DNA of 38,644 nucleotides from Faucicola osloensis_B (GCA_964211495.1 CAXORL010000012.1:1-38644); one strand, 5' to 3'; shown: positions 16,821 through 24,457, counted from the first letter of the stretch. Made by a program: numbers and translations. Notes: generated from the sequence alone by a model not told the origin.

Positions 16821-18113
16821 CTAATTGATTAAACTTAACCACCCTACCAAGGCGACCAAGGTTGCCAATAGCACGGGGATGGTTAAAATCATCCCGACTT
16901 TAAAATAATAACCCCAACTGACCTGGATGTTTTTAGTCGCCAACACATGCAACCAAAGCAGGGTCGCAAGCGAACCAATCGGGGTGATTTTCGGCCCCAA
17001 ATCACACCCAATCACGTTGGCAAACACCATGGCTTCTTTAATCATTGGACTTGTAATATGCGCCCCATCAATGGCGAGGGCTTGGATCAGCACCGTTGGC
17101 ATATTGTTCATCACCGACGATAAGATGGCGGATAAAAAGCCTGTGCCCACGGTTGCCACGAGCAGTCCTTGTTGTTCAAGCCCTTGTAACAACGTGGCCA
17201 GATAATCGGTTAAACCCGCATTTTTTAGCCCATACACCACCAAATACATACCGAGTGAGAAAATCACGATTTGCCATGGGGCGTTTTTGACCACAGGCAT
17301 AATCGACAACTTTTTCCCCATATAAGCCACTATTAGCAACACCAGCGCACCTAGGCCAGCAATCACGCTAATCGGCACACCCATCGGCTCAAACACAAAA
17401 AACCCGAACAACAACGCCGCTAGTACCACCCAACCCGTTGTGAAAGTCGCTTTATCGGTAATCGCTGAATTTGGCTCATCAACCCATTCCAACGCATAGG
17501 CATTGGGTATGTCTTTACGATAAAACCCATACAACACCACTAGTGATGCTAATACGGATACAAGATTCACCGGCACCATCACCAACGCATAACGGTCAAA
17601 CGGTACCTTAAAAAAATCCGCCGATACAATGTTGACGAGATTCGATACCACCAAGGGCAAGCTTGCCGTATCGGCAATAAAGCCTGCTGCCATAATAAAT
17701 GCCAATGTGGTGGCAGGGCTAAAGCGTAATGCGGTCAAAATCGCAATCACAATCGGTGTTAAAATCAGCGCCGCCCCGTCATTGGCAAAAAATGCCGATA
17801 CTACTGCCCCTAGCAGTACGATAAAGGCAAATAACCAATGACCATTGCCCTTGGCAAAACGCGCGACATGCAAGGCAACCCATTTAAAAAACCCCGCTTC
17901 ATCAAGAAGCAAGCTGATGATGATAATGGCGATAAAAGCAAAGGTGGCATTCCAGACAATATCCCACACCACAGGAATATCACCCATACCAATCACCCCT
18001 GTCATGAGTGCCAACATCGCCCCGATGGTCGCTGTCCAACCAATGCCTAAGCCTTTAGGTTGCCAAATCACAAAAATCAGCGTGAGCAAGAAAATGATAG
18101 CGGCGATTGCCAT
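16821..18113 (-). CDS. arsB: arsenite efflux transporter ArsB
   Basis: A 430-residue inner-membrane transporter of the ArsB/NhaD superfamily with about 12 hydrophobic helices. Recognisable segments are FFANDGAALILTPIV (about 108-122) and AAGFIADTASLPLVVSNLVN (about 140-160), both conserved in ArsB, and VIGCDLGPKITPIGSL near the C-terminus. It expels arsenite using proton motive force. It is the first gene of the leftward arsenic operon and is divergent from arsR, with 61 nt between them. Confidence 0.95.
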   Translation of the reverse strand: MAIAAIIFLLTLIFVIWQPKGLGIGWTATIGAMLALMTGVIGMGDIPVVWDIVWNATFAFIAIIIISLLLDEAGFFKWVALHVARFAKGNGHWLFAFIVLLGAVVSAFFANDGAALILTPIVIAILTALRFSPATTLAFIMAAGFIADTASLPLVVSNLVNIVSADFFKVPFDRYALVMVPVNLVSVLASLVVLYGFYRKDIPNAYALEWVDEPNSAITDKATFTTGWVVLAALLFGFFVFEPMGVPISVIAGLGALVLLIVAYMGKKLSIMPVVKNAPWQIVIFSLGMYLVVYGLKNAGLTDYLATLLQGLEQQGLLVATVGTGFLSAILSSVMNNMPTVLIQALAIDGAHITSPMIKEAMVFANVIGCDLGPKITPIGSLATLLWLHVLATKNIQVSWGYYFKVGMILTIPVLLATLVALVGWLSLIN

Positions 18114-18128
18114 AATGAATATCCAGTG

Positions 18129-18176
18129 CTATAGTTAGCAACATGATAATTTATATATTCGGATATGTAAATATAT
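18129..18176. promoter_or_regulatory. arsR-arsB divergent control region
   Basis: The short gap between the divergent arsB and arsR contains an AT-rich inverted repeat, ATATATT (18153-18159) and AATATAT (18170-18176). The right arm reaches into the arsR start codon. It is a candidate ArsR operator. TATAGT at 18130-18135 and GATAAT at 18145-18150 are possible -10 elements. The assignment rests on position only. Confidence 0.4.
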
Positions 18177-18468
18177 GAAAGAGAAATTTTTACCGCATGA
18201 GTTTTTTAAAGCATTGGGCGACCCAACGCGCTTAAGCATTATTCAACTGCTCAATGAAAAACAGTCGCTGTGCGTGTGTGATATCATCGATACCCTCAAT
18301 CAGCCACAACCCACCATCTCACGACATCTTAACCAGTTAAAAACCATTGGCATATTGACCAGCGAGCGAAGAGGGACTTGGATTTGGTATAGCATTGACA
18401 ACGATTTATCAGATTGGTGTAACACGGTGATTACTGCTTTGCCTGAGTTTAACCCTGAACTTGTCTAG
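18175..18468 (+). CDS. arsR: ArsR-family arsenite-responsive repressor
   Basis: A 97-residue winged-helix repressor. The helix-turn-helix follows ALGDPTRLSIIQLL, and the arsenic site is the CVCD motif in SLCVCDI (about residues 37-42). PQPTISRHLNQLK is the recognition helix. It should leave the DNA when arsenite binds, opening the divergent arsB operon. It is followed after 15 nt by the YnfA-like gene, so those two are probably cotranscribed. Confidence 0.93.
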   Translation: MKEKFLPHEFFKALGDPTRLSIIQLLNEKQSLCVCDIIDTLNQPQPTISRHLNQLKTIGILTSERRGTWIWYSIDNDLSDWCNTVITALPEFNPELV

Positions 18469-18483
18469 GAACCCGCCTAGCTC

Positions 18484-18834
18484 ATGAAGCAGATTTTATT
18501 CACGGTGGTTTTATTTGCGATAACGGCCATTGCCGAAATCGTCGGTTGTTATTTGGGTTATCAATGGTTGGTTGAGAAAAAACCGCTTTGGTATCTCATC
18601 CCATTGGTGATTAGTTTAGCCATCTTTGTGTGGTGGTTATTGACTTTGCACCCAACGGCGACAGGGCGTGTGTATGCTGCGTATGGTGGCATTTATGTGG
18701 CTGTCGCCTTAATGTGGCTACACCTTGTCGACAAAGTCACGTTAATGGCATGGGACATCGCAGGAGGTAGCGTTGTACTACTCGGTGTCTGTATTATTAT
18801 TTTTCAGCCATACGCCTTTAGTAAAAACTTTTGA
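18484..18834 (+). CDS. YnfA/UPF0060-family small membrane protein
   Basis: A 116-residue inner-membrane protein with four hydrophobic helices. It carries the family pattern AEIVGCYLGYQWL, then HPTATGRVYAAYGGIYV, then WDIAGGSVVLLGVCIIIF. UPF0060 is distantly related to small multidrug transporters; its natural substrate is not established. It lies downstream of arsR in the same direction, so arsenic control is likely, but a role in arsenic resistance is only suggested by position. Confidence 0.9.
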   Translation: MKQILFTVVLFAITAIAEIVGCYLGYQWLVEKKPLWYLIPLVISLAIFVWWLLTLHPTATGRVYAAYGGIYVAVALMWLHLVDKVTLMAWDIAGGSVVLLGVCIIIFQPYAFSKNF

Positions 18835-18856
18835 CTTAATCAGGCTATTTAAACCA

Positions 18857-19537
18857 TTATCCATCTGAAGTGTCACCATTAGGCGCATTGCGTTGTGTGG
18901 GTGTGGTTAAAAATGGGGGTGTCATCTCTAAAGGATTGATAATTTGACCTTGAGACTGGGTTGCCATTGCCCACCACTGTAGCTGTAAAAAGCTACGAGC
19001 CAAGTAACTTTGCCAATCCTCGGTATTCACCGTGGGTAAAAAATGACCCTGTTCATCAAAGACTTCTTGCGCTTTTGGAATATGAATCATAGCTGATACC
19101 GATAGACAGCCCAATTCTGCTAAAAAAGTGCGCATATTGATGGCCGCTCGCATACCGCCCCATTGCCCTGCTGAATAAGTGACAATGCTACTTGGCTTGA
19201 ATGAAAATAATGAGCTGCCAAAGTGATTGAGTAAGTCCATCAAGGCAGGACTCATAGCGTGGTTATATTCGGGACTTACCATCACATAGCCGTCCGCTTG
19301 GGCGATTTTATTCGCCAGACGCTCTAACGGTTCAGGTGCTTTACCTTTAGCATAGGCAAAATGCGGTTTAAAAACCGGTCCTAATGGATAATCGAGTGGG
19401 TCAATGATTTCCACGGTAATGTCTGGAAACGCGGCTTGCAAATACCGCTCACAAGCCAATGCCACACGCTCACCGAGTCTGGCAGGTTTTGGTGGGGTGC
19501 TATCGCGTACCGAACCTAAAAAAATAAGAAAGTTCAT
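18857..19537 (-). CDS. NADPH-dependent FMN reductase
   Basis: A 226-residue flavodoxin-fold oxidoreductase. The N-terminal FLGSVRDSTPP segment (about residues 5-15) is the FMN phosphate loop, and VSPEYNHAMSPALMDLLNHF (about 89-108) is the conserved SPEYN flavin-binding motif. It resembles ArsH-related and chromate/quinone reductase-type flavoproteins but lacks the ArsH-specific segments. It converges with the YnfA-like gene (22 nt apart). Its upstream side was interrupted by IS debris, so its promoter may be altered. Substrate unknown. Confidence 0.85.
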   Translation of the reverse strand: MNFLIFLGSVRDSTPPKPARLGERVALACERYLQAAFPDITVEIIDPLDYPLGPVFKPHFAYAKGKAPEPLERLANKIAQADGYVMVSPEYNHAMSPALMDLLNHFGSSLFSFKPSSIVTYSAGQWGGMRAAINMRTFLAELGCLSVSAMIHIPKAQEVFDEQGHFLPTVNTEDWQSYLARSFLQLQWWAMATQSQGQIINPLEMTPPFLTTPTQRNAPNGDTSDG

Positions 19538-19608
19538 TAATTCATTTCCAAACTTGTAAGTTTAATAAGAATAATGGAATTATGCTTAATTGTAGCGGTC
19601 AAGTTTAA

Positions 19609-19735
19609 TTAGACAGCCTTTAAGAGATTTTGATTAAAAAACTGTATTTCTTTCTCGACTAGTGTTAAGTAATCATTGAAGCTGTGTGGTCTAACTTGAC
19701 GGTAATAGCCGATGATATAACTGGCGACATCGACT
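19609..19735 (-). pseudogene. C-terminal remnant of an IS3-family transposase
   Basis: Read on the minus strand from the edge of the neighbouring IS, the frame gives SYIIGYYRQVRPHSFNDYL and continues to a TAA at 19609. This is the typical C-terminal end of an IS3-family OrfB (YYRQVRPH). The rest of the gene is missing, and the fragment ends exactly at the IS boundary at 19736. A possible outer end of the old element (TGTAGCGGTCAAGTTTAATT) lies at 19591-19610. Confidence 0.7.
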
Positions 19736-19774
19736 TGAACCGTCCTGGTATTATCGGAGACAGGTTTGCTTGAG

Positions 19775-20739
19775 TCAGGCAGCATAGCCTGACGGAATTA
19801 ATGAACAATAGTAGATATTTTCCGCATCAATAGGCGATACATATCCATTGGTAGAATGCAATCGTTCATGGTTGTACCAGTGTACCCAATCAAGGGTCGC
19901 CAATGCAACATCATTCACACCATTCCATTCAGGTTTAAAATAGTCAATCACCTCCGTTTTATATAGCCCATTCACGCTTTCGGCTAAAGCATTGTCTGAG
20001 CGAGGAATAGCGAAGCACTGCTTCGCCCGAGTGCAAGACGTAGGGCTATGCCCGAAGTGAAATCACCAGTCGTACCAACAGATGCGGCAAGCCCTGGCTG
20101 TTTGAGCCGTTCACTGTATTTGATGGATAGATACTGGCTACCCTTATCGCTATGGTGAATCACATTTTTTGGTCTATGCCTAGCATCCAGTGCTTGATTT
20201 AACGCATCAAGTACCAGTTGGGTATCCATGCGATTGGATACTTTCCAACCGACGATGACCCGTTTAAACACATCAATGACAAAGGCGGTGTAAACCTAGC
20301 CTGTTTTAGTCTTGATATAGGTAAAGTCAGCGACCCATAGTTTGTTTGGGGCATCGGCAGTAAAATTGCGTTTGACCAAATCAGCGGGTTTGTCTTGGTC
20401 ATCACGCTGTTTGGTGGTGATTTTGCCTTTGCCCCGCCATACGCCTTGGATGCCAAGCTGTTTCATGAGCCTTTCAACAGTACAGCGAGCAAGCTTTGGT
20501 AGACCGTCTTGTTTGAGTTTGTGCCAGACTTTACGAATGCCATAGCGACAGCCACTGTCTCGCCAAATCTGTTTGATTTGCTCCATAAGGTGTTTGTCGC
20601 TTTGCTTGCGACGGCTTTGTTTTTCTGGGTTCTCTTGCTCGTCTTTGATACGATAGTAGGTGGATGGGGCGATTGGCAGGATTCTGCAAATCGACTCGAC
20701 CCCATACTTTTTCTTTTCATCATCGATGAATTTGACCAT
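19775..20739 (-). pseudogene. IS3-family transposase OrfB, broken by a nonsense codon and an insertion
   Basis: OrfB carries the DDE integrase domain. It starts at 20739, overlapping the orfA stop by one base (TAATG). The frame reads to WVADFTYIKTKTG, including the first Asp, and then meets TAG at 20296-20298 where Trp is expected. The same frame continues with VYTAFVIDVFKR and the second Asp region (HHSDKGSQY). A palindrome-rich insert of about 59 bp after GTTGD then shifts the frame. The rest (NGLYKTEVIDYF...NHERLHSTNGYVSP) follows in another frame to 19775. It cannot make an active transposase without suppression. Confidence 0.9.
20000..20061 (-). repeat. short palindrome-rich insertion inside orfB
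   Basis: Where IS3 OrfB should read GTTGDS-x-DNALAESVNG, 62 nt separate the Asp codon from the following Ser codon instead of 3. The inserted bases hold two hairpins, GCGAAGCA/TGCTTCGC (20010-20026) and GGGC/GCCC (20043-20053), and are richer in G+C than their surroundings. It resembles a small mobile palindromic (REP- or MITE-like) element. No second copy is seen in this window. Confidence 0.6.
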
Positions 20740-21056
20740 TACTTCGGTTTGCGGTCGAGCTCCGCCTGGGCGAAAAAAGCAGCGGCTTTGCGAATGATTT
20801 CATTAGCCTGCTTTAATTCTTTGATTTCTCGCTCTAACTCGGCAATGCGGGCGGCTTGGCTTTCGGTGGTAACAGTGATGGGATTTTGCTTTGCTAGGTG
20901 CTTTTGATGCCATGAACGAAGGGTTTCAGGGGTACAGCCAAACTTCGGAGCAATGGCTTGTATGGCTGCCCAGAGTGAGGGATAATCTTTTTGTGATTCG
21001 ATGAGTAATTCGACGGCTCGAGTCTTAATTTCAGTTGAGTATTGTTTGGTTTTCAT
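20739..21056 (-). CDS. IS3-family transposase OrfA
   Basis: A 105-residue DNA-binding subunit with a helix-turn-helix (GCTPETLRSWHQKHL, about residues 40-54) and a C-terminal leucine-zipper-like coiled coil (IAELEREIKELKQANEII). It recognises the element ends. The reading frame is intact, but its partner OrfB is broken. Its stop codon overlaps the OrfB start. Confidence 0.9.
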   Translation of the reverse strand: MKTKQYSTEIKTRAVELLIESQKDYPSLWAAIQAIAPKFGCTPETLRSWHQKHLAKQNPITVTTESQAARIAELEREIKELKQANEIIRKAAAFFAQAELDRKPK

Positions 21057-21145
21057 AAGGGTATTGTCTCAGAGTTTTGGGTCTCCGACAATCCCGGGAC
21101 GGTTCACTACTTACTTGAGCTATTTGCTTCAGTTATTAGGCTTGG

Positions 21146-21976
21146 CTACTTACTCAACTTCAATATTCTAAAGGCGCCCTGAATAACTAAAGCAAATACG
21201 ATGCTACCAATAATCAAATCAGGCGTACTAGAGTGTAACCAATTAACCAAAATCCCTGCAACAATTACCCCTAAATTGATAATCACATCGTTTGAAGTGA
21301 AAATCATACTGGCTTGCATATGGGCTTCTTCTTTGCTTTTCGATTTTTGTAGTAAATAGAGGCAAATCGAGTTTGCAATTAGCGCAAGAATCGATATGAC
21401 TATCATGGTAGAAAAGTCAGGTAACTGCTCATTGCCAAAGAAACGTCTTAGTACTTCTAAAAAACCAAGAATCGCCAGCGTAATTTGAAAATATCCGGCA
21501 ATTCTAGCAATCCGTTTTTTCTTAATGACCGTTCCACCGACCGCAAATAAGCTAATTCCATACACGAAGCTATCTGCTAACATATCTAAGCTGTCGGCGA
21601 CCAACCCCATCGAACGAGAAATCAGTCCCGTGCTCATTTCAATAATAAAGAAAGCAAAGTTAATGACCAGCACTATCCATAGTAGCTTTCTTTGCTCAGC
21701 ATCTTTTTTGTGACTAGAGTCAGCATCAACTTTAAAATTATTGTTGGGATCAGAGGGGTCAATGGTTTCGGTCGAGAGTAGGGTGTCTCCTAATTTTAGG
21801 TCATGAATAGCAGTCTCTATCCCTTCTATATTGTCATGATGAAACACAGTTAATTGACGGTTAGGAATGTCGAACTCAAAATGTTCAATATTCGAGTGGC
21901 CCTCTAATTTCATTCGGATTAGGTTTTCCTCCGAAGGGCAGTCCATCTTTGATATTTTAAAAGTTGTTTTATTCAT
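21146..21976 (-). CDS. cation diffusion facilitator with HMA-like N-terminal domain
   Basis: A 276-residue inner-membrane metal exporter. The N-terminal 70 residues look like an HMA fold in which the usual CxxC is replaced (KMDCPSEENL). A six-helix CDF domain follows. VADSLDMLADSF (about 138-149) supplies the Asp pair of the first transport half-site, and HMQASMIFTSNDVI holds the second. It should exchange divalent cations such as Zn, Cd, Co or Fe for protons. I choose the ATG at 21976: the frame is open further upstream to 22069, but that part runs into the end of an IS1-type remnant at 21993 and does not look like coding sequence. Confidence 0.82.
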   Translation of the reverse strand: MNKTTFKISKMDCPSEENLIRMKLEGHSNIEHFEFDIPNRQLTVFHHDNIEGIETAIHDLKLGDTLLSTETIDPSDPNNNFKVDADSSHKKDAEQRKLLWIVLVINFAFFIIEMSTGLISRSMGLVADSLDMLADSFVYGISLFAVGGTVIKKKRIARIAGYFQITLAILGFLEVLRRFFGNEQLPDFSTMIVISILALIANSICLYLLQKSKSKEEAHMQASMIFTSNDVIINLGVIVAGILVNWLHSSTPDLIIGSIVFALVIQGAFRILKLSK

Positions 21977-21992
21977 AGCTACATTTATATCC

Positions 21993-22345
21993 GGGTGGTG
22001 GTTCAAAAAGTAGGCTGGAAAAAACAGGCTGAGAAATTGATAAGATAAATAGTGAAATGCAAATGACACTATACATCAAATGCCCAGCCTGTCTAAGTGA
22101 CAATATAAAGAAAAATGGTTTCAAAAGCTATGGTAAGCGAAACTATAAATACAAAGACTGCAAAAGGCATTGAAGGTAATAATTGCATTATCAGACATCG
22201 AGTAAGGCGAGCATTTAGGCGAAGTTGTAACTTTCCTAAAAAGCTGGAAAATCACTTTAAAGCCTTTGATTTAGCTTTCTTTGATGTGGCCTGATAAATT
22301 AGGCATCAGCATAGAATTTGGATTAAAATAAGTATCCGACCACCC
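21993..22345 (+). mobile_element. IS1-family internally deleted remnant
   Basis: The 353-bp unit has GGGTGGT at the left (21993) and its complement ACCACCC at the right (ending 22345), the ends expected for this IS1-like group. Inside are the first 38 codons and the last 40 or so codons of an IS1-family transposase, with the middle deleted. It sits directly upstream of the CDF gene and may supply or disrupt its promoter. Confidence 0.65.
22057..22294 (+). pseudogene. IS1-family transposase, N- and C-terminal ends only
   Basis: The ATG at 22057 opens MTLYIKCPACLSDNIKKNG and SYGKRNYKYKDCKRH, an InsA-type zinc-finger start with Cys pairs. A stop follows at once. One base out of frame, EGNNCIIRHRVRRAFRRSC continues through CNFPKKLENHF to a stop at 22294; this is the C-terminal end of IS1-type transposases. 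The catalytic centre is missing. Confidence 0.75.
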
Positions 22346-22435
22346 CGCCTTTCTCACATTAGCAGAATGTGGGGTAACTGCTTATGATGATTAACTAAAT
22401 AACTTACTCAATCTGCTGTAATATTATATGAGAGC

Positions 22436-22456
22436 CACGTCCTATAGCCGGACGTG
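22436..22456. terminator. hairpin downstream of the DUF411 gene
   Basis: A 7-bp stem CACGTCC / GGACGTG with a 7-nt loop lies 40 nt past the stop codon of the leftward DUF411 gene. The following T stretch is weak, so termination is plausible but not certain. Confidence 0.45.
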
Positions 22457-22496
22457 ACCCAATCAGTGTTACCTAGCGCTGTACTGGCTAATATCT

Positions 22497-23093
22497 TCAA
22501 TATTGTTCGTTTGCTTGTTTAATACTAGCATAAGGCGCGGTACTACCGTCTTTTTTTATCAGCATAATAGTATAAGGACTGAATTGATCACCCATTTCCA
22601 TGCCTGGACTACCCATTGGCATACCCGGTGTGGCTAGACCAATAGCGTCTTTGGGCGGGTTTTGTAGGAACTTATCCATATACTTGACCGGCACATGACC
22701 CTCAAACACATAACCGTCTTGGCTTATGATGGTATGGCAAGAGTACATTGACGTTGGTAATTGATGCTGCGCTTTGATCGCTGTAACTGCCTCATTACTG
22801 GTGACTTTGTCAACAATCATCACACCGTAGGATTTAGCATGCTCAATCCAACTATGACAACAGCCACAGTTCGGGTCGCGATGTACCGTTAACGTATTGT
22901 TTTTCAATGTATCTGAGATTTGAGTTTGAACGTTAGGAATGGTGGTTATCGCCTGACGCTGCTGAGTTGTTTGAGGCGTTGAGGCGATGGTATCTGTTTG
23001 ACTATTTTTCGCGACTTGATTGCCACAAGCGACCAAAGATAACGCTGATAAGCTGACGAGGATTGAAAATTTAATAGAATATTTATTTGACAT
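22497..23093 (-). CDS. DUF411 metal-binding lipoprotein
   Basis: A 198-residue exported protein with a lipobox (SLVACG, about residues 18-23), a Gln/Thr-rich linker and a DUF411 domain. The domain starts HRDPNCGCCHSW (about 71-82) and includes SCHT and GHVP further on. Close to the end is a Met/Gly-rich PGMPMGSPGMEMG stretch that could bind Cu(I). DUF411 proteins occur with copper and silver resistance genes, and the conserved Cys are thought to bind metal. No operon partner is visible; it lies alone between two transposon remnants. Confidence 0.85.
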   Translation of the reverse strand: MSNKYSIKFSILVSLSALSLVACGNQVAKNSQTDTIASTPQTTQQRQAITTIPNVQTQISDTLKNNTLTVHRDPNCGCCHSWIEHAKSYGVMIVDKVTSNEAVTAIKAQHQLPTSMYSCHTIISQDGYVFEGHVPVKYMDKFLQNPPKDAIGLATPGMPMGSPGMEMGDQFSPYTIMLIKKDGSTAPYASIKQANEQY

Positions 23094-23279
23094 GATAGTC
23101 TCTATTGATAAGTTGGTTTCAGCTCAAACGTGACGGGTAACGCTAAAATCACTGGTTAATCTGTAACTTTGAAATCACTAAATGAGTAAATGCCAAAACC
23201 TTATGATTGGCATTTATAATTAGGACTTACGCAAAAAGCATAAAATTTTGCGAAAGCGGATAAAAATATAGTAGCATAA

Positions 23280-23507
23280 AGAGATGAAGAAAAAAGCTAT
23301 CACCCGCTTAGATTAGACTACTGTCAATATTTACTGGTAAGCCAAACCAATTACACCCTTACCAACTACGCAGAACATCATCCTGAATCAATTAGTCATG
23401 ACCGCATCAATCGATACCTACGTCATGACAAACTAAAACCCAAGCTCGTATGGGAAAAAGTCAAAGACGACATCGTATTAGACGACGATGGCTATGTAGT
23501 GGCATAA
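23280..23507 (+). pseudogene. N-terminal remnant of a transposase (IS701-like)
   Basis: The frame gives LDYCQYLLVSQTNYTLTNYA, then SHDRINRYL and LVWEKVKDDIVLDDDGYVV, followed by two stop codons. This resembles the first 60-70 residues of IS701-like transposases. It has no start codon in frame (TAA at 23277-23279); an ATG one base out of frame (23284) suggests a frameshift. A possible element end, GGACTTACGCAAAAAGC, lies at 23223-23239. The rest of the gene is replaced by the Tn3-type end at 23539. Confidence 0.55.
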
Positions 23508-23538
23508 TAAAGCTAGACAACCGATAAGAGATTATAAT

Positions 23539-23576
23539 GGGGTTACCCCAGAATTCGGAGAAAATAGTACGTTAAG
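23539..23576 (+). repeat. Tn3-family terminal inverted repeat
   Basis: 38 bp opening GGGGTTACCCCAGAATTCGG and closing TACGTTAAG, closely matching the end at 3521. The inner 50 bp also match that copy. It is followed by two hairpins and a segment, AACAAACCCACAAATCTAGC (23719-23738), that also lies at 3497 next to the IS630 element. No opposite end is seen nearby. Confidence 0.75.
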
Positions 23577-23617
23577 GAATTTAGTCGAGTATTTTTAAAA
23601 TTGATAAAGGTCAAGGT

Positions 23618-23643
23618 GTCTAAAGAACGTTGGTTTTTTAGAC
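23618..23643 (+). terminator. hairpin after the Tn3-type end
   Basis: An 11-bp stem (GTCTAAAGAAC with GTTTTTTAGAC, one G-T pair) with a 4-nt loop is followed by CTTTTATTTT. A second hairpin, AGGGGC/GCCCCT (23666-23682) followed by ATTTT, lies just downstream. Together they form a strong transcription stop between the transposon remnants and brnA. Confidence 0.6.
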
Positions 23644-23777
23644 CTTTTATTTTGAGCAAAAAAACAGGGGCAAATCGCCCCTATTTTCGTATATTAACCC
23701 GTATATCAAACAGCGTCTAACAAACCCACAAATCTAGCTTTAAAGTAAAAACTTGGGTTAGCTGATATCATAGGCGA

Positions 23778-24083
23778 CTAATGCGCTTCTGCCAACTCAG
23801 TCAACATTGCCTGCCTTAAAATAGCATTCATCCGAGTTTGATAGCCCTTGCCTTGAGACTTAAGCCATAGCAATACGTCACTGTCTATGCGTACCGTAGC
23901 GATTTGTTTGGTTGGCTTATACAGCGGATTGCTAACAGCGTTTGCCCAAAAATCATCCTTTAATGGTGGGATATCAGAATAGTCAATTGCTGCTTCATTT
24001 AATTTAGCAAGACGAGACTTAGCTTCTTCGCTTAATTTAGGCGGATTGCTTAAATCAATAGCTCGAGTAACGATTTTGCTCAT
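23778..24083 (-). CDS. brnA: BrnA-type antitoxin
   Basis: A 101-residue antitoxin with a C-terminal ribbon-helix-helix (IATVRIDSDVLLWLKSQGKG, about residues 61-80) for operator binding. The N-terminal part should wrap the toxin. I choose the ATG at 24083 (MSKIVTRAI); an upstream ATG in frame at 24194 lies within the toxin gene and gives no family-like sequence. The start overlaps the end of brnT by 29 nt, the usual toxin-first order of this pair. The pair helps keep the replicon in the population. Confidence 0.88.
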   Translation of the reverse strand: MSKIVTRAIDLSNPPKLSEEAKSRLAKLNEAAIDYSDIPPLKDDFWANAVSNPLYKPTKQIATVRIDSDVLLWLKSQGKGYQTRMNAILRQAMLTELAEAH

Positions 24084-24351
24084 AACGTTTTCTTTCCTTC
24101 TTATCTGCAGGACGGGCTGAGATAATACGGATATACTCCTCACCGTCATCATCAAACCAAGTATGGGCAACCAGAATAACAGCAATGCCTTCAATTTCTC
24201 CTATACTCTGCCATCGCATCTCACCATTCTCGATTCTATCTTGGCTCATCAAAAGAAACGGGTCAGCAAATACGAGCATGGCTTCATCGAAACTAATGCC
24301 ATGTTTTTCAAGGTTACTGGCAGCCTTGTTCTCATCCCAAGAAAAATTAAT
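24055..24351 (-). CDS. brnT: BrnT-type ribonuclease toxin, possible ATT start
   Basis: BrnT is a RelE-fold RNase that stops translation. The full family sequence is present: NFSWDENKAASNLEKHGISF, then ADPFLL, EMRWQSIG and IRIISARPADKKERK. No ATG, GTG or TTG precedes it. The frame opens at ATT (24349-24351) directly after TAA (24352-24354), and AGTAGG lies five bases before that ATT. Either ATT is used as a rare start, or the start codon has been lost and the toxin is silent or made shorter from the ATG at 24279. Starting there would lose the first 24 residues, including the conserved W-D-x-N-K region. Confidence 0.75.
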   Translation of the reverse strand: MNFSWDENKAASNLEKHGISFDEAMLVFADPFLLMSQDRIENGEMRWQSIGEIEGIAVILVAHTWFDDDGEEYIRIISARPADKKERKRYEQNRYSSY

Positions 24352-24457
24352 TTAAGCCTACTTTAAATCAATCTATTTAGTATTGTAAATACATTTTTGT
24401 AAATCTTAGTAGTAAAATGCCAAATCGTCAAGATAAATTGCTCATGCTTACTGATAA

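Larger units (their letters stand above)
19736..21106 (-). mobile_element. IS3-family insertion sequence, inactive
   Basis: The ends are imperfect inverted repeats, TGAACCGTCC...ATCGGAGACA (19736-19762) and its counterpart at 21081-21106, typical for this family. Inside are an intact orfA and a broken orfB. It is inserted next to an older IS3-family fragment. No certain target duplication is seen. OrfA style (LRSWHQKH, IIRKAAAFFAQAE) suggests the IS51/IS3411-like group. Confidence 0.88.

Noticed and set aside
18857..19537. Second arsH
   Set aside because: It is a flavodoxin-fold FMN reductase with SPEYN but lacks the ArsH-specific segments and is much less like the true ArsH at 15188.
21977..22069. 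N-terminal extension of the CDF protein (MSFAFHYLSYQF...)
   Set aside because: It overlaps the end of the IS1-type remnant and has no family similarity; the HMA-like domain begins at the ATG at 21976.
24084..24194. Longer BrnA start at 24194
   Set aside because: The extra residues lie inside brnT in another frame and do not resemble the family; the ATG at 24083 opens the normal BrnA sequence.
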